Assembly: GCA_947623455.1 (NCBI GenBank)
Contig: OX392533.1
Span: 32,238,229 to 32,302,228 of the forward strand
DNA length: 64,000 bases
Direction: 5' to 3'
DNA from: Mimachlamys varia
Lineage: Eukaryota > Mollusca > Bivalvia > Pectinida > Pectinidae
Shown here in pieces: positions 47,666-58,219 of the stretch (position 1 is its first letter; the number at the start of each line of letters is the position of its first letter). The position numbers and the translations under genes were made by a program. The notes under the pieces were generated by a model. The model saw nothing but the letters and a program-made list of their open reading frames with translations, was not told where the DNA came from and made no database searches.

Positions 47666-48044
47666 TTAAAGGCCCAATATCCGTAATTTCCGGATTTTTT
47701 TCGGGACTCTGAAAAAAAATCCAGTTGATAACCATGCAAAAATAAGCCTAAAACGAAGTAAACTTGAGCGGTAACTAACAAGAAACTCTTTTCAGAAGAA
47801 TAAAATTGAAAATAACTCAAGTGGGGCCCACTTCAACAACAAGCCGAAGTCAAAAGACAGTTCAAAATGGACACGCGTTTACAAATACCGAGTTTCAACT
47901 GCTGCTGTACCGGTAATCGCGTAATAATTCATTTTGAATATTGCTGATATCAGTTAATCTTAACTAAATGTATAAATATAATAAGTAATAAGGCTTGATT
48001 TTTGCTTCAAGTTTTGCCGAAAGTTACGTATACTGGGCCTTTAA
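47666..48044 (-). mobile_element. TTAA-flanked MITE, copy 6 (only in the left arm)
   Basis: TTAA-AGGCCC and GGGCCT-TTAA ends with the full core in reverse. The matching right-arm site near 59460-59475 (ATTATCTGTAAGTAATAG) has no element. This empty site shows that the insertion came after the arms duplicated, or that the right arm lost it cleanly. Confidence 0.88.
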
Positions 48045-48766
48045 AGATAATCTAAATTCTTATCCCAAACGATACACTATCAGCCATGTGTACCACACAC
48101 TAGTACTGTTCACCACCTTTGTGGTGAACAAGGGGAAGTAACTCCCACATCACTAGCGTCACCAGCGATCAAACTAGCAGTAAGTCGGCGAAAGCGTCTG
48201 GGTAAGAAACCGTTGTAGCAGTGATCAAAAGAAAAGACTATCCTATCCAAATTTCCTGCTAAATAAACCACTTCAGTAACAAAGTATCAATCCATAAACT
48301 TTTGCACCTGTACCAAAGTTGATGTATCAAGGACGATCACAACAAAACCACCGAAAAGTTAGATCGTGTACATAAGTAAGGGAATCCGTGTACTACTCAC
48401 CCTGTAAACTGTCTGTACTTCTTATCAATAGAGATGTGCTTATGTTTAATCAGATATAAGTGAAGTCTTATATATATTTTAATGCGGACATGGAACGAAA
48501 AAATTGTCAAAGTCTTATCAACATACGACAAGCATGTAAACGGTTGTGATGGACGATGATCGAGGAGTCCCGGTAATAAGTGTGTGTTCCGTTTGTACAC
48601 AAATTCCGGGAAGCTTCATCATACACATTTACTCACTCTCGTCACAATATATCTTACTGATCAGTTAGACGACTTTTGTAACATATTCTTTATACTTGTA
48701 CTTTTATTTGTGCACCTGGTAAGTGGATAAGGAGCAGCGAGTCTGATGTCTATTACAATTAGATGC
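48045..48766. other. Left-arm flank without gene
   Basis: Matches the inverse of about 58760-59460. No gene recognised; the small minus-strand ORF at 48397-48600 is not supported by its right-arm partner. Confidence 0.5.
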
Positions 48767-51188
48767 ACATTGCCCTTCAGAGCTCCTCTCTTCTCTTATT
48801 GATAACATTGTCCTTCAGAGCTCCTCTCTTCTCTTATTGATAACATTGTCCTTCGGAGACCCTCTCTTCTCTTATTGATAACATTGTCCTTCAGAGCTCC
48901 TCTCTTCTCTTATTGATAACATTGTCCTTCAGAGCTCCCCTCTTCTCTTATTGATAACATTGTCCTTCGGAGCTCCTCTCTTCTCTTATTGATAACATTG
49001 TCCTTCAGAGCTCCTCTCTTCTCTTATTGATAACATTGTCCTTCGGAGCTCCTCTCTTCTCTTATTGATAACATTGTCCTTCAGAGCTCCTCTCTTCTCT
49101 TATTGATAACATTGTCCTTCGGAGCTCCTCTCTTCTCTTCTTGATAACATTGTCCTTCAGAGCTCCTCTCTTCTCTTATTGATAACATTGTCCTTCGGAG
49201 ACCCTCTCTTCTCTTATTGATAACATTGTCCTTTGGAGACCCTCTCTTCTCAAACTGATAACATTGTCCTTTGGAGACCATCTCTTCTCTTATTGATAAC
49301 ATTGTCCTTCGGAGCTCCTCTCTTCTCTTATTGATAACATTGTCCTTCAGAGCTCCTCTCTTCTCTTATTGATAACATTGTCCTTTGGAGACCCTCTCTT
49401 CTCTTATTGATAACATTGTCCTTCGGAGCTCCTCTCTTCTCTTATTGATAACATTGTCCTTTGGAGCTCCTCTCTTCTCTTATTGATAACATTGTCCTTT
49501 GGAGACCCTCTCTTCTCTTATTGATAACATTGTCCTTCGGAGCTCCTCTCTTCTCTTATTGATAACATTGTCCTTTGGAGACCCTCTCTTCTCTTATTGA
49601 TAACATTGTCCTTCGGAGCTCCTCTCTTCTCTTATTGATAACATTGTCCTTTGGAGCTCCTCTCTTCTCTTATTGACAACATTGTCCTTTGGAGACCCTC
49701 TCTTCTCTTATTGATAACATTGTCCTTCGGAGCTCCTCTCTTCTCTTATTGATAACATTGTCCTTTGGAGACCCTCTCTTCTCTTATTGATTACATTGTC
49801 CTTCACAGCTCCTCTCTTCTCTTATTGATAACATTGTCCTTCGGAGCTCCTCTCTTCTCTTATTGATAACATTGTCCTTCAGAGCTCCTCTCTTCTCTTA
49901 TTGATAGCATTGTCCTTCAGAGCTCCTCTCTTCTCTTATTGATAGCATTGTCCTTCACAGCTCCTCTCTTCTCTTATTGATAACATTGTCCTTCGGAGCT
50001 CCTCTCTTCTCTTATTGATTACATCGTCCTTCGGAGCTCCTCTCTTCTCTTATTGATAACATTGTCCTTCGGAGCTCCTCTCTTCTCTTATTGATTACAT
50101 TGTCCTTCACAGCTCCTCTCTTCTCTTATTGATAACATTGTCCTTCGGAGCTCCTCTCTTCTCTTATTGATAACATTGTCCTTTGGAGACCCTCTCTTCT
50201 CTTATTGATTACATTGTCCTTCACAGCTCCTCTCTTCTCTTATTGATAACATTGTCCTTCGGAGCTCCTCTCTTCTCTTATTGATTACATTGTCCTTCAC
50301 AGCTCCTCTCTTCTCTTATTGATAACATTGTCCTTCACAGCTCCTCTCTTCTCTTATTGACAACATTGTCCTTTGGAGACCCTCTCTTCTCTTATTGATT
50401 ACATCGTCCTTCGGAGCTCCTCTCTTCTCTTATTGATAACATTGTCCTTTGGAGACCCTCTCTTCTCTTATTGATTACATTGTCCTTCACAGCTCCTCTC
50501 TTCTCTTATTGATAACATTGTCCTTCGGAGCTCCTCTCTTCTCTTATTGATAACATTGTCCTTCAGAGCTCCTCTCTTCTCTTATTGATAGCATTGTCCT
50601 TCAGAGCTCCTCTCTTCTCTTATTGATAGCATTGTCCTTCACAGCTCCTCTCTTCTCTTATTGATAACATTGTCCTTCGGAGCTCCTCTCTTCTCTTATT
50701 GATTACATCGTCCTTCGGAGCTCCTCTCTTCTCTTATTGATAACATTGTCCTTCGGAGCTCCTCTCTTCTCTTATTGATTACATTGTCCTTCACAGCTCC
50801 TCTCTTCTCTTATTGATAACATTGTCCTTCGGAGCTCCTCTCTTCTCTTATTGATAACATTGTCCTTCAGAGCTCCTCTCTTCTCTTATTGATAACATTG
50901 TCCTTTGGAGACCCTCTCTTCTCTTATTGATAACATTGTCCTTTGGAGACCCTCTCTTCTCTTATTGATAACATTGTCCTTCGGAGCTCCTCTCTTCTCT
51001 TATTGATAACATTGTCCTTCAGAGCTCCTCTCTTCTCTTATTGATAGCATTGTCCTTCAGAGCTCCTCTCTTCTCTTATTGATAACATTGTCCTTTGGAG
51101 ATCCTCGCTACTCAAATATTCTGACCCCTTCACAAATTCCGTTTCTGCCATTCTCTAGGATTTGTTTATCATGTTTAGACATTTTGAG
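48767..51188. repeat. 2.4-kb insertion carrying a 38-bp minisatellite (left arm only)
   Basis: About 61 units of 38 bp (GATAACATTGTCCTTCAGAG then CTCCTCTCTTCTCTTATT) with variants CAGAG, CGGAG, CACAG and TTGGAGAC, from about 48772 to 51110, plus about 75 bp of other sequence. In the right arm the flanks join directly (ATTAGAT|GCGAACTTTGAA in the inverse sense, near 58741). A GC pair at both edges is microhomology. ORFs inside, such as 49081-49302 minus, are repeat artefacts. Confidence 0.93.
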
Positions 51189-51700
51189 CGGACTTTGAAT
51201 ATTGGAATAGCAGGAAAATATAATCAGTAGTGTAGACGCCATGTCAAGAACAGGCATTTAGGCTTTCGCGGGATGCCCCTTTAAAGAGCTTTATTTCTTA
51301 TTTTACAAACAGCTGTACAACTTTCTCGATTATTTTCCTTGAGTAATTATGAAGTTCAAATAAAGCTTAAAATAATTATATCTGATATTTGTTGTTTGTT
51401 AAATATTTTCTTTTCTTTTTTTATCAATTTAATAATGTTTTAAAACTAAATGTATCTAATGCATTCAGTTTATAGTTTTGCTTTGCTTTTTTGTTAAAAT
51501 AAAATTATATACCATTTCATGACTTTTATTTTACATGTATCACACAAGTTCTTAAATTAACGAAATTCATAGTGTCTGAAGAAAGGAGAATACTATAGAG
51601 CATAGACCATGTCGGTCGCACCTACGTTATCACCATATTTGTTTGCTAGTCCTGTCAACAATACTATTTGTGTGTTAATATACATCTATGTTTTTTCTAT
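51189..51700. other. Left-arm flank without gene
   Basis: Matches the inverse of about 58235-58740. No gene recognised. Confidence 0.5.
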
Positions 51701-51705
51701 CTTGA

Positions 51706-51950
51706 CGGCCAAAGATACGCAACTTCAAGATTTTTGTTTGGGATTCTGAAAAATTATGCGAAAAAAATCCAATTGATAACCATGCAAAGAAAATTCAAAG
51801 AGCATTTGAAATATAAGCAATATTCAAGATGAATTTTTACGCGGTTACCGGTACAACATCAGTTGAAGCTCGGTATTTGTAAACACGCGTCCATTTTGAA
51901 CTGATTTCTAACTTCGGCTTGTTATTGAGGTGGGCCACACCTGAATAATT
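51706..51950. mobile_element. Rearranged TTAA-family MITE (mixed orientation)
   Basis: The first about 90 bp read as the reverse-oriented end (GGCCAAAGATACGCAACTTC then AAAAAATCCAATTGATAACC), but after about 51810 the core reads forward (ACGCGGTTACCGGTACAACA). The element is therefore chimeric or internally inverted. The right-arm counterpart at 57882-58219 is intact. Confidence 0.65.
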
Positions 51951-52190
51951 GGTGTCGTCTCACGTAGCATACATTTGGTATTTTACTATATACAGGTAAG
52001 GTGTTGGGTGTATGCTAAGTGAGATTTTATGTCAGGTAGAGAACAATAGGGTTTAATTACAGGTAAACTATCTTCTGTATCATATAGTAACTATTGGTGT
52101 CGTCTCACGTAGCATACATTTGGTATTTTACTATATACAGGTAAGGTATTGGGTGTATGCTAAGTGAGATTTTATGTCAGGTGGAGAACA
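51949..52190. repeat. Tandem ~145-bp duplication of a small palindromic element
   Basis: About 98 bp starting TTGGTGTCGTCTCACGTAGC occur at 51949-52046 and again at 52093-52190 with very few changes. Within each, TCTCACGTAGCATACA and TGTATGCTAAGTGAGA form a near-perfect inverted pair, so the unit itself may be a tiny MITE. Confidence 0.75.
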
Positions 52191-52254
52191 TTGACTTATA
52201 GAAAAGTGTATGGCTGAGCAACACGAAATACTATGAACGTAAAAAACGGTGTGC

Positions 52255-52617
52255 CTAGCAATTCAATTCATTTATTCACTTTAAGCTTTTACAGTTTATC
52301 AGTACATGAGCGTAATAAACAATACATATACAATTGTAATTACATTGACAGGCACTGCACTACAACAGTGGATATTGGATAAAATAAAGTTTCACAGTGA
52401 ATGGACAAAATCAAGTTACATAAAGTTTATCATTAAATCAAGGTTTTTCTTAATTGAGTAGCATCATATATATATTTACTTAACAAAGTAAATTCCTTCA
52501 AATTATTTGAACTTGAAATTTTAATTAGTTTGAAAACCGAGGTTTTTTTTCCAGTAGTACATATTTTTATACGTCTCGCTCTTAAATCGTAAAAAAATTG
52601 ACAAATTAGCAAGTGTT
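52255..52617 (-). pseudogene. Non-LTR retrotransposon 3' end (left arm)
   Basis: The minus strand encodes FFYDLRARRIKICTTG, then VFKLIKISSSNNLKEFTLLS and KYIYDATQLRKTLI followed by a stop, the C-terminal tail of a reverse transcriptase polyprotein. Its partner in the right arm (57112-57590) carries more of the zinc-knuckle part. Homology between arms continues beyond the element into GCTAGGCA(C/A)ACCG, so the pair belongs to the inverted duplication rather than two separate insertions. Confidence 0.65.
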
Positions 52618-52654
52618 TTTTGGTTTTCCATATAAAACAAAATACATTGAAAAA

Positions 52655-53410
52655 AAATCGAAGGAGTTCAGAGAAGGGCAACAAAACTTGTTACCAACGT
52701 AAAACACCTTTCGTATCAGGATAGACTGAAATGCCTAAATTACCAACATTATCGTTCAGAAGACAGCGAGGAGATATGATCGCGGTGCAGCCTATTTCTC
52801 TACTTGGATAGAAAGATCACCAGGGGCTTTGTTTAATTTGTTAATTTCAGTACCCCCGGGCTCTCCGTTTCCCCTCGGGGATGGGGTAAAGTTTACTGTA
52901 GTTTATATTGGGAAATAACAATTTTGGGTATATTTTAAATAGGAAATTATTCCTACATTGTCACAATCATCCATGGAGAAAGATGGAATCAATCTGTAAA
53001 TTTTGGATTCCTGCCCCTTTCCCAGGGGCCAGGGCGGGGCCCCAGATGGGAAATTATCCTTAATTTCAAAAATCTTCTTCTACAGACTCATGGATAGAGA
53101 GAGCATCAGTATCCCCGGGCTCTCCGTTTTCCCTCGGGGAGGGGGTAAATTTATTATTGCTTATGTAGGGAAATAATACTTTTTGGTAAATTTTGTCCTT
53201 GGGCCTCTTGGATGAGCTACCATGGAAAGATTTTTCAAATCGGTCTGGAAATGGAGGAAATTCTTTGAAAGTATACCCTCAACAGTGTTCACTTATGAAG
53301 AGGAAAAATAGTTCTGTAACTGTGTGGAATAATTTACCAGAACATGTAGTGCATGCTTAAAATTTAAATTGTTTCAAAAATGAACTAAATAGTCACTGAA
53401 AAACGCCGAT
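52655..53410 (+). pseudogene. Broken reverse transcriptase C-terminus (CR1/jockey-like)
   Basis: The plus strand near 52661 reads VQRRATKLVTNVKHLSYQDR then LKCLN, and after a frameshift LPTLSFRRQRGDMIAV, the well-known C-terminal block of CR1/jockey-type reverse transcriptases. After about 430 bp of other sequence, NSVTVWNNLPEHVVHA (about 53308-53356) matches the WN.LP block that normally follows closely. The intervening part holds two copies of a CCCCGGGCTCTCCGTTT-type segment about 255 bp apart. Stops and shifts show decay. Confidence 0.65.
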
Positions 53411-54990
53411 TTATTTTACAATTTCAGGTATATCATTAATCCAGGGACACATATACCTTCCTGTTCAATCCAATAACCAAATATTTATGTTGATATTTTA
53501 AAATATGCAATAATTGTAAAAAAAAAAACATCATAGTAAAAAAAAATCACCATTTTTACAAAAATAATAAAACTTAAAAATTTTCAAATATCAGAACATC
53601 GATGTATGTGATACAAATATAGTTCAACCTAATTGACAGTGTCAGTTTTTGACAAGGTTACTAGCCTAATGTAAATACTGATAAAATATAGTTAGATTAT
53701 GTTGAAAGCTCCTTGAATCCTTTTTTAAATAATAGTTTTTCTTCCAACACATGGGACGGTTAGGGGTAAAAATAATTGTGTCGGTGTATATTGCTATTTA
53801 GAGGATCGGTAATATCATATTAATATCATGAATGCCCTTCGAATTCACTGGCCATTAACATTCACACCTCTTGGTAATTACAGGGTAATTAGTACACCAG
53901 CCACAACTCACAGGTAGGTACCACACATGCCCTTTGGCTAATATATATATGACAGGTAAGGCTACAGGTAATTTATGGTGTGTTCCCTGAGTGCATATAT
54001 GTTTAAGACAATAGGTAGAACATCAAAGGGAGGGTAATTATGGTCTACATTGTATATCATATTTACCTGAGGTATTTCACCTGTAAATCTACCTGTGCTA
54101 TTTACCTGAAACTTATCCCCTAGATAAACTACTACTGAAACCAATGAAACTTCATGAAAGACAGCTAAGACAATAATATCAACTTCAATATTAAATATTT
54201 CTACTTTATTAATTAAAAGTGTTGATAATTTCCTTTTACTTCAGCCTAGTTTACATAGCTATAAAATCAGATTGTGTAAATTGTATCACTGTCTCTAAGC
54301 TTGGAGTTGCTAAGACGTCACAGACTAGATTCGAATTGAATACAGTTTATGCAAAAATCAGAATTACATAAGTTTTATTTTTCTGACAGGATCATGAATG
54401 ACGATTGGTAATTTTTACCACATAACATCAGGGACGTATGTCTCACATATACGTCCCTGATAACATGTATTGGTTACTGTCATTACTTGCATCACGGACT
54501 TGGATAGTCTAATCTAAGTCCGTGCTTGCACCAAGAAATTAGATAAAATGTCAATGCTTACACTCACAGATGATACATAAATATGTAATGGGCGTGTCAG
54601 AATAGGTACAAGTATCGGATACGTTGTGCCTCAATGACGTCACACATCACGTGATCTAGAATCCGGTCAAAATATGTATATTCACTAGGCTGATAGAAAA
54701 GGGGCGTCACCTAGCCTGTCCATTCCACCAAAGATCGTTAGGCCATGTGAGGACGTAAAACATTCGCCTGTCTATTTTCCCAAAACCGATGGAGACGGGG
54801 TATTAGTCACCACAAGTATTGTTGCATCAAATGAAATTGAAATATGATATTATGAAAAATCGTGGCCAAAATCCTTTAAATATATATATATGACACTTTA
54901 AAGATCAGTCGAATTCAAAAAGGTCCGTTAACTAGTGAGATTTGACGCCTGAGTAGCTAGCTAATTGCATATAAGGAGTTCGTAATAGTA
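53411..54990. other. Central spacer, non-coding part
   Basis: AT-rich, with no gene recognised. Two adjacent short hairpins occur at 54428-54460 and 54490-54530. Confidence 0.45.
54428..54460. repeat. Short hairpin, TCAGGGACGTAT stem
   Basis: TCAGGGACGTATG pairs with CATATACGTCCCTGA around a small loop. The right half (TCTCACATATACGTCCC) occurs inverted near 5871. A second hairpin with CACGGACTT/AAGTCCGTG follows at about 54490-54530. Confidence 0.65.
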
Positions 54991-56395
54991 ATAAATATAT
55001 AAGGACACAGTGTACATGTATATGTGAGCGTTTGCTATCTGTATTATAATACATACAACATACATTGTCTGTGTTCGTTTGCTATCTGTATTATAATATA
55101 TAAACATACATGACTTGTGTTCGTTTGCTATCTGTATTATAATACATACAACATACATTGTCTGTGTTCGTTTGCTATCTGTATTATAATACATACAACA
55201 TACATTGTCTGTGTTCGTTTGCTATCTGTATTATAATATATAAACATACATGACTTGTGTTCGTTTGCTATCTGTATTATAATACATACAACAGACATTG
55301 TCTGTGTTCGTTTGCTATCTGTATTATAATACATAAAACATACATGGCTTGTGTTCGTTTGCTATCTGTATTATAATACATACAACATACATTGTCTGTG
55401 TTCGTTTGCTATCTGTATTATAATACATAAAACATACATGGCTTGTGTTCGTTTGCTATCTGTATTATAATACATACAACATACATGGCTTGTGTTCGTT
55501 TGCTATCTGTATTATAATACATAAAACATACATGGCTTGTGTTCGTTTGCTATCTGTATTATAATACATAAAACATACATTGTCTGTGTTCGTTTGCTAT
55601 CTGTATTATAATACATAAAACATACATGGCTTGTGTTCGTTTGCTATTTGTCTTAATATACATAAAACATACATTGTCTGTGTTCTTTTGCTATCTGTAT
55701 TATAGTACATAAAACATACATGGCTTGTGTTTGTTTGCTATCTGTATTATAGTACATAAAACATACATGGCTTGTGTTCGTTTGCTATCTGTATTAAAAT
55801 ACATAAAACATACATAGCTTGTATTCGTTTGCTATCTGTATAATAATAAATAAAACATGCATAGCTTGTCTTCTTTTGCTCTCTGTATTATAGTACATCA
55901 AACATATATAGCTTGTATTCGTTTGCTATCTGTATTATAGTATATAAAACATACATGGCTTGTGTTCGTTTGCTATCTGTATTATAATACATAAAACATA
56001 CCTGGCTTGCGTTCGTTTGCTATCTGTATTATAATACATAAAACATACATGACTTGTGTTCGTTTGCTATCTGTATGATAATACATAAACATACATTGCT
56101 TGTGTTCTTTTGCTCTCTGTATTATAATACATAAAACATACATGGCTTGTGTTCGTTTGCTATCTGTATTATAATACATACAACATACATGACTTGTGTT
56201 CGTTTGCTATCTGTATTATAATACATAAAACATACATGGTTTGTGTTCGTTTGCTATCTGTATTATAATATCAAAACATGCATGGTTTGTGTTCGTTTGC
56301 TATCTGTATTATAATATCAAAACATGCATGGTTTGTGTTCGTTTGCTATCTGTATTATAATATCAAAACATGCATGGTTTGTGTTCGGTTTCTAC
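54991..56395. repeat. 47-bp minisatellite in the central spacer
   Basis: About 29 units of 47 bp (GTTCGTTTGCTATCTGTATT, ATAATACATAAAACATACAT, GGCTTGT) with variants. It lies between the two arms of the inverted duplication. Minus-strand ORFs at 54961-55194, 55137-55334 and 55982-56179 are artefacts of the repeat. Confidence 0.95.
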
Positions 56396-57111
56396 TGTAT
56401 CTATATGAGTTCTAGTTTCAAGCTGCAAATATGTTTATTTTTCGGACGGCTTCACCACCAACAACCCCCACTCCCACCCCACCCTTCCCAAACTTAAAAA
56501 AAAAACAAATAAACAAATGTCCTATCTAAAAATGTATTAAATTTGAGACATGACTTTCGAACAAACAAGGAAATCCATCTAATTGTTTACATCCAGAATA
56601 TTCCCTTTTTTAGGAAAAAGTTACCTAAACGCCGTGTAATCCATTATCAAGGGTTCCTGTTTAAATATAAATGAGGCGTTAAGATCACATATCTTGTCAA
56701 TCATATTTTATCATGTACGTGTCCGGATCATAATGCGCTACCAGGTCTCAACAAAACGCCTGGTTAGCTTTCAGGGTCAAATATAAAGGATTTCTATATA
56801 AAAAAGTCGTACGTGTTTTGAAAAACATCTCTTAGTGTAAGTAATCTAATAATTTGTCCTGTTGATGTAAAATCATTTCATTTAATTTATATTAACAATC
56901 TTTAAGGATTTGGCTTGTCTATTAAAAAAAAATCATTATTGTTAAAATGATTTTTCTCGTGTTTTAATGTGATTTCCATTAAACTAACCAGCCATCAAGA
57001 TAATGCAGTTCTAATCCATCAACCCAGATAAACTCATTTCTGTTTAACATACTTCGGACGACTGTTGGCTGAACAGAAATGTAACATATAATACGATCGA
57101 GGTGAATTGCT
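56396..57111. other. Spacer without recognised gene
   Basis: No gene or element was recognised apart from possible upstream decayed retroelement sequence just before 57112. Confidence 0.4.
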
Positions 57112-57590
57112 TTGACTAGGATACGTTTATCAGCACATACGCTACATATTGAAACAGGTCGATATCGAAATATCAATAGAAATGAACGTACTTGCAGTGT
57201 CTGCAAATCTGGCGATATAGAAGATGAATACCATTTTTTGCTAATTTGTTCACTTTTTCACGATTTAAGAGCGAGAGGTATAAAAATGTACTACTGTAAA
57301 AACTCGTCGGATTTCTAACTGATTAAAATATTAAGTTCAAATAATTTGAAGGAATTTACTATGTTAAGTAAATATATATATAAATGCTACTCAATTAAGA
57401 AAAACCTTGATTTAATGATAAACTTTATGTAACTTGATTTTGTCCATTCACTGTGAAACTTCATCTTGTCCAATATCCACTGTTGTAGTGCAGTGCCTGC
57501 CAATGTCATTATATGTATTGTTTATTACATTCATGTATTGTTAAACTGTAAAAGCTTAAAGTGAATCAATGAATTGAATTGCTAGGCAAA
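57112..57590 (+). pseudogene. Non-LTR retrotransposon 3' end with zinc-knuckle-like block (right arm)
   Basis: It encodes RIRLSAHTLHIETGRYRN, then RNERTCSVCKSGDIEDEYHF and LLICSLFHDLRARGIK, the C..C...H...C end block of reverse transcriptases widespread in bivalve LINEs. A stop at 57316-57318 interrupts the tail, which continues (LIKILSSNNLKEFT) and ends near 57435, with untranslated sequence on to about 57590. It is the inverse partner of 52255-52617. Confidence 0.75.
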
Positions 57591-57881
57591 CCGTTTATTC
57601 CGGTGATAGTATTTTGTGTTTCCCAGCCATAAACTGTCCTATTAGTCTCGCGTACAAATTTAACTTTTTAACATAGCGGCGCCGTTACTACAAATGTAGT
57701 TGTGGCTACAGATTTGTCCTTCGTTTCTTGACCATGTCTTTATGTCTTGGATACTTCCAATTGAGACGCAAGGAATCTATCGACAAAAAGGATAAACAAT
57801 AATAGGCAAAGACGACCAAAACAATTAAATTATAAGTAATAATGTGTATGACGTTTAAGATAGAAAATACATGAATGTATA

Positions 57882-58219
57882 TTAAAGGCCCAATATACGT
57901 AACTTTCGACAAAACTTGAAACGAAAATCAAGCCTAATGACTTATTATATTTATAGATTTAGTTACGATTAACTGATGTCAGCAATATTCAAGATGAATT
58001 CTTACGCGGTTACCGGTACAGCAGCAGTTGAAACTCGGTATTTGAAAAACACGCGTCCATTCTGTCTTCTAACTTCGGCTTGTTGTTGAAATCTGCCACA
58101 CCTGAATTATTTTCAATTCTTTGGATATCATTTGCATTGTTATCAACTGGATGCTATTTTTCATAATTTTTCCGAATGCTGAAAAACATTTTTTGAAGTA
58201 ACGTATATTGGGCCTTTAA
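57882..58219 (+). mobile_element. TTAA-flanked MITE, copy 7
   Basis: TTAA-AGGCCC start, family core, and GGGCCT-TTAA end. An imperfect ~28-bp direct repeat containing TAGAAAATACATGAATGTAT flanks it, far longer than a TTAA duplication, so a local tandem duplication has also occurred. A rearranged relative is at the matching left-arm position. Confidence 0.82.

Larger units (their letters stand above)
43850..52620. repeat. Left arm of a large inverted duplication
   Basis: This arm matches, in inverse orientation and in the same order, the sequence from about 57240 to the window end. Checked anchor pairs include EF-hand exons (44116-44281 / 63551-63716), signal exons (46246-46392 / 60606-60752), CGGGATGCCCCTTTAAAGAG near 51270 / its inverse near 58640, and retroelement 3' ends (52255-52617 / 57235-57590). 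Breaks: a 38-bp satellite and a MITE present only here. Confidence 0.9.

Noticed and set aside
49081..49302. 73-residue minus-strand ORF with a repeating SIREE/KGQCYQ-like pattern
   Set aside because: It is translation of the 38-bp satellite; unit length not divisible by three and variable units make it chance.
48772..51110. Regular 38-bp repeats resembling a CRISPR array
   Set aside because: Units are head to tail with no unique spacers, and the sequence is clearly eukaryotic. It is a minisatellite. The same holds for the 28-, 41- and 47-bp arrays.
54961..56179. Three minus-strand ORFs with repeated YYNTDSKRTQ
   Set aside because: They are readings of the 47-bp minisatellite, with no start context or splice signals.
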